Part shown: positions 1-12,400 of the stretch, piece after piece
Layout: every line of letters begins with the position of its first letter
Numbering within the stretch: position 1 is the stretch's first letter
From: Gorsachius magnificus
Taxonomy: Eukaryota > Chordata > Aves > Pelecaniformes > Ardeidae
Direction of reading: 5' to 3'
Length of the DNA stretch: 64,000 bases
Assembly: GCA_034008185.1 (NCBI GenBank)
Contig: CM067083.1
Coordinates: 122,778,337-122,842,336, forward strand
Translations under genes and position numbers: made by a program
The notes under the pieces: generated by a model
Seen by the model: only the letters and a program-made list of their open reading frames with translations
Told to the model about the DNA's origin: nothing
The model's database searches: none

Positions 1-222
1 AGTTGAATGTGAGGAAGAACTTGTTGACTGTGAGGGTGCCCGAGCCCTGGCCCAGGCTGCCCAGGGGGGCTGTGGAGTCTCCTTCTCTGGAGATCTTCAA
101 CCCCCGCCTGGACGCTGTCCTGTGCCCCCTGCTCTGGGTGAGCCTGCTTGAGCAGGGGGGTGGGACTAGGTGATCTCCCGAGGTCCCTTCCAACCCTTGC
201 CATTCTGGGATTCTGTGATTTT
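1..222 (+). mobile_element. CR1 3' fragment, cut by the window edge
   Basis: CR1 end reading TTGAATGTGAGGAAGAACTT... and ending in GGGATTCTGTGATT. Same subfamily as 53155-53462. Confidence 0.85.
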
Positions 223-1663
223 CCCTAAAAAGCAGCAGGAGTAAACACTGAATTTATGCGACCAACCTGGTGAATTCCCATAGGAATTAAACAGAAACTT
301 CATGTCTTCCCCCCACCCCATTATTTTATCCCAAGCAAAAGTTTTGCTCACTAGATTAGCAACCAAAAATTGTCCAAACCCCTCAATACGTGTATGAGAA
401 ACAGGTTTTCTTCTGTTTTGTGTAGCGGCCAGGTTGTCTACCAGTACTTTAGGATACTGAGGGAGCAGATTTTGAGCTTTAAGAGTAAAGCTCTTAGAGA
501 CGCCTGAGGTGCAGCATCAGATAAAGTGATCTAAAGCCATCAGCACCACTCTTGCAACAGAATATTGAAGGATCATCGTCTCCAGCTCTGAAAGACAAAT
601 GCCACAGGCTTGTCTTGACATTTACACAGCAGGAGAAGCTGTGAGCAACCCAACAGAGTAACGCACAGTAACAGTTCCTCCTCCTCATTGTTTTCTTTCA
701 CTGCTCAGGGGAAAAACTGGCAGCATGGGAGAGCCCTACAATGGCACTAAACAAAGACACTTGGCTTTTCAAAAAAAGAAATGCCAACGGCCTTGGTCTA
801 CTGAGTTTCTGCTTCCCTGGGATCTGTCGGTGCCACAGCATGCACAAGACACTGGGATTTGGATGCTGCACGGTCACCCCCAGCCAGAGGAACCCAATCT
901 CGAGCGAGGTGAGCACGTGGACATCCCATCTGCAAGGGCCAACTGGTTTCCCTGCCAGGCTGCTGCTTCTCCCAATGCTTTTAAGAACATAATTGCCTTC
1001 CTATTCCCTACCCTGCAAAGCCTCGTCAAAGCTGGTGGACAGGTTAGGAAGGGGCGAGATGGGACAGATCCGATGCCAGATGACTTAAGAAAGGGAGGCT
1101 TGGAAAGCCAGGCTGGAGCTCAAGTGAGTCACAGACCAGGCACCAAGCAGAGTCTGCCTCTGCGTTCTCCACCCCCTCCCATCAGGCGTTTCTACGCATC
1201 GAATCAAAACACCGTGTTTTACACACAGATAACACGGGCTAAAGAAATCCCTCACAGCTGCCCTGAGCAGCACAGTAGGAGCTCTTTAAAGGCATCGCGT
1301 TCTCACGAGGGGCATCTCAATTGTAGTGTGAATCCAACACGTGGCTTTCTATCCTTTTAAATATTCCAGAGCCTTTACGTACTTGGTTTTAAACTGTTGG
1401 ACTGGTGATGCCTTCTTACCCACGCTCAGATAAAAACGTAAGAAGGAAAGTTAAATAAAAAGGAATGTCAGCGCTTGATCAGATAGTTATTTTCTCCCCT
1501 CCAAAAAGTAAGCTTAAACCAAATCAGGCTGCCTGATCGTAGCTAAAAGTATTTTAAAATAGACCCACTCTGTTTCAGCTGGGACTTTTGCAAACATTTT
1601 GCACAAATAGGGACTGAATATCAATCTTTTAACATCAAAACCTTCAGCACCCTTCACTGTGTT

Positions 1664-1825
1664 ATCATAGAATCACAGAATGGTTTAGGTTGGAAAAGAC
1701 CTTTAAGATCATCAGGCCCAACCATTCCCCTAACCCTGCCATCCGACCACTAAACCCTGGCTCTAAGCACCTCGACTGCCTGGCTTTTAAATCCCACCAA
1801 GGATGGGGACTCCGCCACAGGACTG
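1664..1825 (-). mobile_element. CR1 3' fragment
   Basis: Reverse complement of a CR1 tail (TCATAGAATCACAGAATGG, then GGTTGGAAAAGACCTTTAAG), truncated after the GATGGGGACTCC motif. It lies downstream of the candidate MTMR9 3' UTR. Confidence 0.88.
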
Positions 1826-2499
1826 CACAAGCTCACACCCAGAGTCTCCATCTGCTGAAATGCCAAAGCCACAAAAATTCTTCACCTGATAGAGAAGTTG
1901 CAGGGACCACAAATGATGCCACAGGTAAACAGATGGCCCAGTGGTTCACAGCCTACGGACCCACCAGCCAGGAAAGATCCAGGAATTTCCACAGTTCACA
2001 GGTTCTGTTTCCCCAAGAGCTGTTTGTCCCTTTTTTGCTCCTTCCCCTGGCAAGTACACCCGAGTACCCCACCTCCCTTAAAAACCAAAAGGTAACTGGG
2101 CCCCCAGGTCTACCGATGGACTGCTTGCAAGGTTTTGCTTCCATCTGAACCACTCCCCCTTTGAAGACACCAGCCTGCCTGCCTTTAGAGAGTTCAATAC
2201 AAGCATGAAATCTCAGCTAATGGAGTCGTTCATCCATCAGGTGTGGAGCTGGTGTCAAAGGACCAAACCCATGGGAGCAGAGAGCGCCACGCACAGGGTC
2301 CCAACCTTCTCCTCTCCACGCAGCCCTGCAGCACAAACCCCTCTTCTACCATCACAGCGCGTGTTCGGCTGTAAAAGAAAACATGCGTGAGCTGAAAAGA
2401 ACCAAAATTTCAGGCAAGAGCTTACATCCAAGTCACCCTCCCTCTCCCCAAACTGGAAAGTGAAGGGAAGATTAATAAAGAAGATTCAGCACTGTAATT

Positions 2500-5400
2500 A
2501 AAGAGCTTTTTAGTCTTCAAGGTTTTAATTTGAGCAGACATTTCTACTAGGTTCTCAACTTATCTACAGCAAAGTTTACAGCCACTTCATATCTGTTTTT
2601 CTCCCCCCAAATGGCGAAGCAATTGGAGCCATGATAGTTTTTCTCAGATTGGTTACTTTTTTTGCAATATATTCAACGCCACAGCAGCTGAGATTCTGTA
2701 CACGTACAGCATACATCTAACAATAGCACACGACTCCCAGCCCTGTCACTTATTTCATTTTTTTTTTTTTTAAATAAAAAAGACTGATGCAGCAGCCAAG
2801 TCCAGTTAGCAATTCCAGATGTTTGGACAGAAGTGCACTCATCACTTAAGTTTGTACTAGTTCACAGATACATAGCACACATCAGCTATTCAACGTCACA
2901 CAGTTACAGAAAAAGGGAGTGCTAGTATAGACATTTTCCCCTCATACAGGAGCCTGTACACAATAGCACTTTCCGAGGCTTTAGCAAAGCACACATTAGA
3001 TGCCAATATGCTGTACAGTGCAACTGAAGTTCTATCATACGCAACATGGACAATAGTGCACTTAAACTGGTCGCCACATTCAAGAGTTAGATCAATACAA
3101 TCAAAATATTGAAGGTACATATTCCCTTATGAAAACTGTGCAAGTTAGTTCCTTTTCCCTTTTTTTTGTTTTTTGTTTTTGGTAAATGGCAGAGTGTCCG
3201 CATTGATTGACCCCAGAGTTTGGGGGAGGGGGCCCTCAGTGTCCAGCTTATTGCACAAACAGCTACGTGCAAAAAAAAAAAACAAAACAGGGGTGTCAGC
3301 AAGAACGTAAGGCAGCGTCAGACCGAAGAGCCAGAGCTGGGCACTGCTGCAGCACTACAGCTCGGGAAGATGCAGGTAACCTGCAGACAGTGTGTGGGTG
3401 ACTTCATGGGGCAGAATCCTGCCGACATCCCCCTCTAAGAGGCAGCAAGCCGATCATCAATCTTAAATATGTGAATAAATATGGTGGACACGCAGGTAAA
3501 CAAGGAACTGGAGGGCTCTGCTGTGTGTTACCACCAGCAGCCACCAGACCGGAGCCTGGGAAGCACTGGGAATGGAAAGGGGAATGTGCCTGACACAAGA
3601 GGTCTGGGAACAGTCTTCCCCCGGGAGGACCTGCAAGGGTCCACACATCTTGTCTCAACTCCACCATGTGAAATACCTTCATGACTGCTCCAGGAGCTCC
3701 TCCCAAAGGTGGCTATTTCCAGGTTAATTTAAGCCTCCAGCTCCTGCTGTCTGCAGTGACTACAAGGCAACACATGGCAGACGAATCAGGGAAGAAACCA
3801 CGGTGGCTGCTCAGAACGACGCTAGTGTTTTCAGAGGAAGGCTGTGATCCACACTACTACTAAGCCAAGGCAAGCAGGCAGCACTTGAGTGGGGATTTTC
3901 AGGCCTGTTTTCAGGCCTGAAACACAAGTCAAGGATGAAATGCCAGCTCAGAGAGAATTTTCTGCCTTTTGTTAGCTCTCACAGCTGGTTACCCAGTTTC
4001 CTCAGATGCCTGCAGTTTGCATGAGACTAGAGCAGCCAGGCAATTAGATAAAAAAAACCCCAACCCTCTTTGCTTCTCTATTATTTAGCTCAATATATAA
4101 TTACTATGTTAGGGAATTGCATAACCTTTAAGTGTGTTTTATGTGTAGTCTATTATGGGGAAAATAGTGCCTTCTGAATCCTTCCCATCTGGCGAGCAAT
4201 AACGTATTTCAGACGTACAGGAACAGTAGAAATTCTGCATTGGATAGGGATACAGCATCCAGACAGGTGCAGATCCCACAGACATAGTTTTAAAAGGGCA
4301 AGCAATAACTTCAAGGGCTCACATTTGCAATATGCCCAGAAGGGAGCTCCAGAAGCCAGGGTTTGGAGGCAGGAGGAAGGCACGGCCAACTTGTGCCTCC
4401 CCTGTTCAGCAGCACAGACCACCAGCCACCCTGAGAAGCGTTCCCCATCTCAGACTTGATTCAGTGAGAGAGACTGTCGCTCTCCAAACCTAAAGAGAAA
4501 TTGATATTACAAGTGGGGGGAATTATTCTGCTGCCTTCGGTGAACAATGGTTTAAAAGAGATCTTTTTATTTTTTAAGCCAGATGACTTCAGGACTAAAT
4601 GTAGTTAGTCAAGAAGAAAATGAAGGACTGAAAGCAAAAGGCATTAAGGTAGCACTTCATCATCATCACAGCATTTTAAAGAGGTTCCTTAGTTACAGAA
4701 CTTTCCTTGGAATACAGTTACATGATTTTTGCAGATTGCTCTCCAGATACTTCTGTGACAACTAAAGATCCTGCTTTTTCACATATACCTATCTGCATGT
4801 GAAGTGGTTTTTAAATAAAGGCAGCTTCATTCCAAAACAGCATAAAGTGTGGCGGAAGCTCAACAGTTTCCAAAGAGATCAACACTGACCTAATGCAGCC
4901 CCCTTCATTTCAGCAGGCACATGCTAACAGCAAGTGCCTTTTAAGATAATCCCAGCCACGTACACCATTGCTAATTCACATCTTTTCAGTCATGTACAGC
5001 TACCAGTAGAATCAAGCTGAACAAATGCCTCGGTGAGTTAATCTTTCAGACCTGCTCTTACCTGTCTTTTTAAAGAAAAAAAGTCTCTAACAAAAGCTCT
5101 TGATTTTATAAAAGCAGGCTGCAGTCACAGAAACACAAAGATCAGCTACAAAATACAAAGTTACTAGGGATAAGCTTTTTTCCCCCCCCGAAAGTCTTTA
5201 AGCAGTTTTAGCAGCTAGGAATGATCTGAACTATTAGCATTTTTTGCAGCGGGACAGCCTCTTAATCTGCAGCAGCTACCTGATATGTTAGATCACCTTA
5301 ACTCCCAGCTCCTGCTTTTGGTGTTTCACAAAACATACAGGAAGAGCACGAGAGGAAAGAGCGCACCAGGTGGAGCAGAAGTGTTTTGTTGAGCTGTAGA

Positions 5401-6323
5401 TTAAGCGTTGCTCTTGCACCCCAGCAATGCTGTGAACCTGTTCATGTGTACAAAACCAGCCAGCACAGCCCCAAGTTTCAAGAGGGCAGCTCAACTCTAG
5501 TTAAAAGGACAGCTCCGAGCCACTGTTTTGCCAGTGAACACCTCTGCCAACTACTTAACCTTTTTCTTTTCCAGGTAGAATAAAAAAGTTTGTTATTCCT
5601 TAGGAGATACTTGTCCATGAGGGACAATTCCACCTGAAGGTCATGGCTTAAACATTAGCAGCAGAATCCCTACTTCAGTTCTGTATTGCACTGAAATTTC
5701 TTGCTCTGGTTTGGTATTTGACTTAACTGCTCCCAAGCCGATGTTTAACACAAAACCCCAAGTGTTAGATGTGAAGGCTACTGAGAGTATCATATAGACT
5801 GGTAGAACCTGTAGTTAGGTTATACCATTTTCTAGTTTTTCTAGGAAACTAAAGAACTAAGCTGCCTTCCTTGCTCTTGGAGAGAAAAGGTGCTTTCAGA
5901 CAAGATGCCTTTACCTATCTCTACAGAACTTCGTACTTTAATCCTGCCAAGTGTTCAGAGAATTCAACAAAACTGGAAAAAGTCCAAAATAAATTTGAAA
6001 CATCCTGTCTCTTGGCCCATCCTGGTCATCCATACAGTTGGGTGGAGGCAAGAGTTCCAGCTTCAGCTGACACTGTACACAATTTCAAGACAGAAAAGCT
6101 GCCAAGAGAAGACACTATGCCCAGTTGTGTATGTCTTCTGTAAACAAAACAAAAATCCCTCCCCAAAAGCAGGGCGGTACATAGTGTGAAGTGAAAGTTT
6201 CAGCAGCAGTAGGACTGAGGGTCAGCTGCACCCAGAGGGCTCTGCAATACATGCACTTTCCATGTTTAGTCTTTAACGTAAAGGGGACTGGAAAGGAAAG
6301 ACCCTAGGCAAAGCCCTGCCAGC
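2500..6323 (-). other. candidate MTMR9 3' UTR
   Basis: About 3.8 kb of A+T-rich sequence downstream of the MTMR9 stop, with no recognisable coding exon or CR1 copy, which is unusual for this repeat-rich window and fits a conserved 3' UTR. A minus-strand ATTAAA at 2524-2529 is a possible distal polyadenylation signal; an AATAAA-type signal near 4568 could be a nearer one. The end point is a guess. Confidence 0.35.
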
Positions 6324-6487
6324 TCACAGGTTCTCCTGCATCTTATCATCTGTTTCCATCTCTGCTAGCTGCCTCCTCAATGCATTAACCTTTGCCTGAA
6401 GTTCCTTATTGTATTTTATGATGTTGTTCATTTCTTCGTGGGCTTCGTCTAGGAACTTGGAAGGCCTGTTCCACCGAAGAAAGATAC
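6324..6487 (-). CDS. MTMR9: MTMR9 coding exon 10, coiled coil and stop
   Basis: Residues 497-550 and TGA stop ([18 protein letters not shown]...TDDKMQENL). The region from FLDEAHEEM to LAEMETDD has heptad-like spacing and is the family's heterodimerisation coiled coil. Acceptor TTTCAG|GT. Confidence 0.95.
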
Positions 6488-9400
6488 CTGAAAGCCCAGA
6501 GACAGCACAAGTCAGAAGGGTTTCTTGTTACAAGGAGGAAACATTACTCATATTCCAAAAGCTCTCAAGTAACGTGCATACAGTTCACGTGTGTTTTCTC
6601 TTTACTCTCTCCCCTAAATAGCATTTAGAAATACTGACCCTCCTCTCCAGGTTCACCATTCTATTATACAAGGTTAATAAAGAAAAAATGAGGGGGTTTC
6701 ATCCCTTTTTTCTCATATACTGATCAGACCAATCCACTTTCAGTCTCCACCCTGCCGAGACAGCCTGCTTGCTTCGCTGTAATTAACTCTTCAGCGTACA
6801 TGGGATGGAGGAAGTTCCTGAAGCAGGGAGCCTACTGCACACAGGTTATCCTGGCCAGTGTGGTCAGGAATGGAGAAAGGGAAGTCTTGGTTGACATAGA
6901 ACAAAAGCCTGAGGCCTGTAGAACATCTACAGATTAGGCTATATCACTGCAGAAATACTGTGCCAAGAAGTTAAATGGTACTAGTAAGGCTCCCCGGCAA
7001 AGAGCAGCACGTCACCAAACCTTCAGAGAAAGCATTATGCCTCTGGGGATGGCACATGCCAAAAATATTTTGGAACAGCTTTCAAAGGGATTGGGATCAG
7101 CAGCAGCTGAGACAGACTAAGCACAGAGCAGAGACAACAGGAGCACTCAGCTTTACAAGCAGCCACAAAAGAAGAGAAGCAGCAAACCTGGCTTACCTTC
7201 CCAGAGCTGCAGGCTCTGTGGGGCAACCGAGGGCCAGATGACAAGGCTGTTGGCCTCAAAAAGAGGATTCTGGAATTTGCTCAGCTCTTCAGACCTGTTC
7301 ACCCAGGACCACAGGGACATAGTCTTTTGCGGCAGCTTCAGTTTAGACCTAACAAACCCATAGGAACAAGTCAGCTTTCACTTTTATACTGTAAAGACTC
7401 TTTTTTTGTCAGAACCCTGCAGACTGGAATGGCACAAGCTTTCCTATGTGCTACTGGCCCAGATAATTCAGCCTAACCCTTCTGATACCTCTCACCAACA
7501 CGGCACAGGGTGTAAACCTAAAGCAATTTACTCAACCTGGCCAATTACAATTAGTTGCAAAGAAAAGATGGGAAAATAATAATTTGTAAGTTGGGCGGAA
7601 GCTAGCTGCCTTCTGTCCAGATGAAGAATCAGCCGCCTCCCCCAAGTGGTTTGACTGCCAGGTTTTGAAAGGGATTGAACTCCTGTGTTAAGCTAGAGCT
7701 GGGAGGTGTGGTGGGTCTGCATCAAGGAAGGAACGCAGGGCAACTCTCAGGGAACATTAAAGCAGAGTTACTGCCAGAACTGTGCAATGGGCACGTCTGA
7801 TGAGGTCCCTCTGGTGGCAGGAAGCATCAGAGCACAGAGAGAAAGCAGTGCTGTCCTCCTGGGTCAAAGCCACCTCCAGGAGTTACGCAGGCCTATCTAT
7901 TCCTTAGATTCTGGAAAACCTCATACTGCTTGCACTAGCAAATTGACCTGCCACCCAGGCGAGAGATTCACCATCCCTGTGAATGCTTCAGACAGCTCAA
8001 GCTTAACACGAGACTTCAAACATTCTCTGTGCTCACAGGCTGACATATTCAGATGTGACAGGCAGGTTATTACATGTGACATTCAATACTCTTGCAAATT
8101 CATCTTATTGGTTTCAGGTCTAACTTGGTTTTGCAGATGACCAGTTCAGCAGCCCCACAGCAGACAGAAGAGTCTCTTCTAAGCAAGGATTACTTTAAAG
8201 GCAGAGAGGTTTATAGGAAGCTTTAAATTGCCTTCCTTCTCTTGTCATTTCAGTTCTATTTTCCCCTTCTACTCATTCAGTGGTCTTCAGTTAAGCAGGA
8301 GACCATCAGACATGGTCTTACTGGAGTCAGGAGACTTTCCAGCTTTGGCCTCCAACTGCCTTGACCTTCTCCTCCAGGCCTGCATGGACAAGTTTGCTTC
8401 CCACAGCTATGACTCACATCATGGTTGAATTCTAGCTGTTTATTCTTTTATGGAAAGAGTTTCTGCACAAGAGACTATATAAACTGGTGATGGGTGGAGA
8501 TTTTTCAAGGCCACAGGTGGAAACAGAAAAGACAGTCTAAGGTATTAGCTTGGACTTGGAGAAAGCTAATTCAAGTCCCTGACCAAGCCACAAATTGCTG
8601 TAGTCACAGTGTCCCACTTGTAAGAGGAACAAGCTCCCCAACACTGCAGCAGACTACATAATTGCAACAAGAGCAGCTCACCTGTGCTAGGGGAGACCAC
8701 ACAGGCACCCTCACCCTTTTTCAAACCAAGAGACTTTTTTTGTCAGCTACAGCCCGATATTGAAAGGGTTGAAAGCAAGCATCCTCACCAACCTTTCATT
8801 TTCGTTGTTTCCCAGGAAAGTCCCAAACTGTGAAGCGTAAGCATGTTCAAAGAGCATAATGAGGAACTGTTCGTTGAATTCAAAAGAGCAAGGGAACTGA
8901 CGAAGGATTTGCCACACACAGTCCAAAAAGAGGAGAAACACCGGGGCCTCCCATTTCTGCTTGCTATTTGAATAAGCTGATTGGGCACAGCGCTGCTGAA
9001 AAGGGTGACCAGCCTATAAGTAAGAACCAGAGAGAGCATCACACAAAGTAACGGGATGTGAGTACACATAGCAAAAAGACTTCAGAGCTAGTTCATGCAA
9101 CTATGCTATTGCTGCTCTTTTCTACAACCGTAATTTTGTCAAGCACCCTGTAACAAATTGCTAGCAACCATGACCGACTTTGCTGCCTTTTTCAGGCTAT
9201 GTATCAGAGCATTTTACCAGGAACAAACTGGTGTAGGTGTACCGAATGACCAGGCTGAGGGTATTAGCTGCAAGAGTACAAAGACTAGAACTAAGGGTTT
9301 GTGGTTTAGTCTGAACGCTGTTCTCTAAAGAGATGTTGACCCTGAGCGCACAGAACAGGCAATTCCAACCCCCAAAAAACTACCATGAGAGGCAGAGGCC

Positions 9401-12400
9401 CCATGGAGTGCCAGAGGTACAAATGACTCAGTTAATGGTGTTGCTCTTAGGACAAAGGCCATTCACACTAAGCAGGGCTGCAACAAGGCCCAACCTGTTT
9501 GCTGCCTCTCAGGCTATTCCTCAATACAACCGTCACCAGAAGAGGTTTGCCCCTTTGTCCACAGTCTTCTCTTACCTGCAGCCACTCCCTCACAACAAGA
9601 GATTCAAAGCCACGTATGGTCCTGCAGCTTGGATCCAAGATAATCTGTGCCAGAGAAGTCACCTGGAGTGTCGAATCAGTTCCTTCAGTCCCATGGACTA
9701 ACACTGATGCACCTTCCCTGTGAAAGAACAAGGCAGAAAGGAAGAGGAGCATGAATGAGCAGAACACTTCCCAAGGATCATAAAATCGTTTAGGTTGGAA
9801 AAGATCTACAAGATCATCAGATCATCAAGCCCAACCGTTCCCCTACCCCTGCCATCCCACCACTAAACCCTGGCCCTAAGCACCTCGTCTGCCCGGCTTT
9901 TAAATCCCTCCAGGGATAGGGACTCTACCACTTCCCTGGGCAGCCCCTTTCAGTGAAAAACTTTTTCCTAATGTCCAACCTAAACCTGCCCTGGCACAAC
10001 TTGAGGCCAATGTTGATGGCCAATGCATCCCATGGGCACCAGCGTGGCTACCCTGACAGCACTGAGGTTTTGCTGACTCTTTACCCCTTCTTTCCTCCCC
10101 TAAGCTTACTCCCCACCCTGCAAGGAAGCATACCACCTTCTCCACCTGGATCCTCACCGACCCTAGCTAGAGCTCTCATCACTTAAGACTTAGTTTCTTT
10201 CTAAGCATTCTGGAAATTCAGAACCTTTGCCATGTTGACTGAAGATGTGCAGTGAAATCTCTTTTGTCGTTCTCACTGTTTTGAATTGGGACCCCTTTGA
10301 GTTATAGCATGGAAATGCATCTCAAAATTTGCTTGTGTCATTTATAGTTTTGCTAAGTACTCCGAAATCTTCCCAGAAGCACTGCAATGAAGACATATCC
10401 CCCCAGATGCTCTGCAAAACAATACTACAAGATTCTTGCTCAAGCCTGGGCTTAACTGTATTTGGGCCTCAATTGGGGTTTACTGCAAGAAAAGTCAGCC
10501 AAAAAGCCAGTTCAGGAGAAAGGAAAGGCAGAGCTTGGCCTCCGCGAAGGCAGAAGAGTTAGCACGCTGAGCAAGGAGGCTTGTCAGAGAGCCAAGCACA
10601 AAGCCTTCTCACTCACCAGCCAGCACAAGTGAATCAGTAGAACAAGGTGAGGAGCAGAGGGAACTTGGGAGTCTCGGACAGGAAGGCTTTGCACACTGCT
10701 AGGGGCCCATGTGCTGTCACTCCCCACACTCCGGTGAGGACTGTCCAGGACAGCTGATTCCCTCCCCTCTTCTTCCATCCTAGGCTGTGTTTGGATACAA
10801 TATCAGAGTCTCATCCATGTGCTCCTGAAGGAAGGACTGGATGGTATTAAATAACATTTATTCCCCTTATTCTTCCCAAACCTGGACCCAGTGTCTCAAT
10901 TCTGCCAGCATCCTTACACCCAGAAAGGAAATTAACTGCAGGCTGTATTTCTTTCTCTGCAGAGACCTAACCTAAGCAGCAAAGCATGGGTAAGAAAAAT
11001 CAATCTACCAAGCAAGTAACCTTGCACGCATTACTTGCTTTTTTGAAGTGAAAAGTATAAAAATGTATACCTTGAACACTGCAACGTCTTCATCCGCAGT
11101 CTAAAACAAACCCAGTCCCTCTGCAGTACGGATAATCTTCAGAGACTCTCTTCCTCCCCGCAGGCAGTGGCAGATAAAGAGGCTGCTTAACAGCCAAGCC
11201 CAATTGCTAACTGCAAGCCTCTGCACTCCTCAAAGTGGGGCATGCTAGGATAACGCTATTTTCCCCTTTCATCTTTCAGGCCCCAGACCTTTTAAGATGC
11301 TGCAAGATCTATCCCAGCCATTCCCTCCCCGCAGCCAACGTAACTGAGCCATCCTTGTCAGCTCAGCTATGATCTCCGGGCTCTGGATGAGGCAGGCTGG
11401 GCACCAATGCTGAGCCAGCCTGCCATAGCTCCAGGTAAACAGTAAAAGCAAAGCTGAGGTTAAAAACAAGGAAATTGTCCACTGTCCCAAAAAGCCAGAA
11501 GAGTTTTGTCACTGATCTGTCTCATTATACACATGGAGGGAAGAATTACAGATAAAACTATTGATCAAGAGCAATTCTTTCCTGGCACAGTCAATAACCA
11601 AACAGGCACTGTCAGTGCTTTTAAGCAGCACAGCAGCTCGTACGTTAATGCATTAATTACCAATGAGACTGCATTTCAGCCTACTTTTGTATCTGTGTAA
11701 CACATTCCCTAGCTGATATGAAAAGCTGGGTTTTCCCTGAGTTTTGAGGAGGGCTTTCCCCGCTCAGAGCCACAGAGAAGTCACATTTAGACCCCTGCAT
11801 GTGGCCATACAAACCCTGGCACCTCACAGCTAGCTTTTGCTCTTCAGCCTGAGGTCTAAAGACATTTTGAAGACAAGTTAGCCGAGTCAGCAGCATTTAC
11901 TAAAGAAGTGTCAGGTTAAAAGAGGTCACAGGCACTTATAAGGGATGAACAAGATTGCTTAGATAGGGCTACAGGGATAAAAATTTCATGAGGAAAAAGC
12001 ACTGGGCCAATTCCTAGGGAAACAAAGGAAACAGCATTGTTTTTATCTCTAGAAGCAAGGTGAGGTATTTGAAACATTCAGCTGAAAAAAGGGGACTTTT
12101 TAAAAAAAGACTGTTCTCATTTTACTAGGCTACCAAACAGCATTTCAGGTGGGCACATTCTAACCTAAACCTTCAATAAAATTAACTACATTCGACTGGT
12201 TGCATCGGACATAGGAACATACCTCAACTAGATGATCTAATACCTATTCTTAGTCAATATTTCCTCCCTCAGGCTTGTACTTCTAAAAATGCAAGCGTGA
12301 TTTACTGGAGGAACATTCCTTAACCATGATGAAACTGTATCTTGCATGGGTATGAGCAAGGCAGTTCACAGTGGCCAGTTACTAATACTTGAAGTGGAAA

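Noticed and set aside
725..1360. 211-codon open frame, plus strand
   Set aside because: No recognisable domain and composition like non-coding DNA; a shorter frame overlaps it in another phase. No splice or promoter context.
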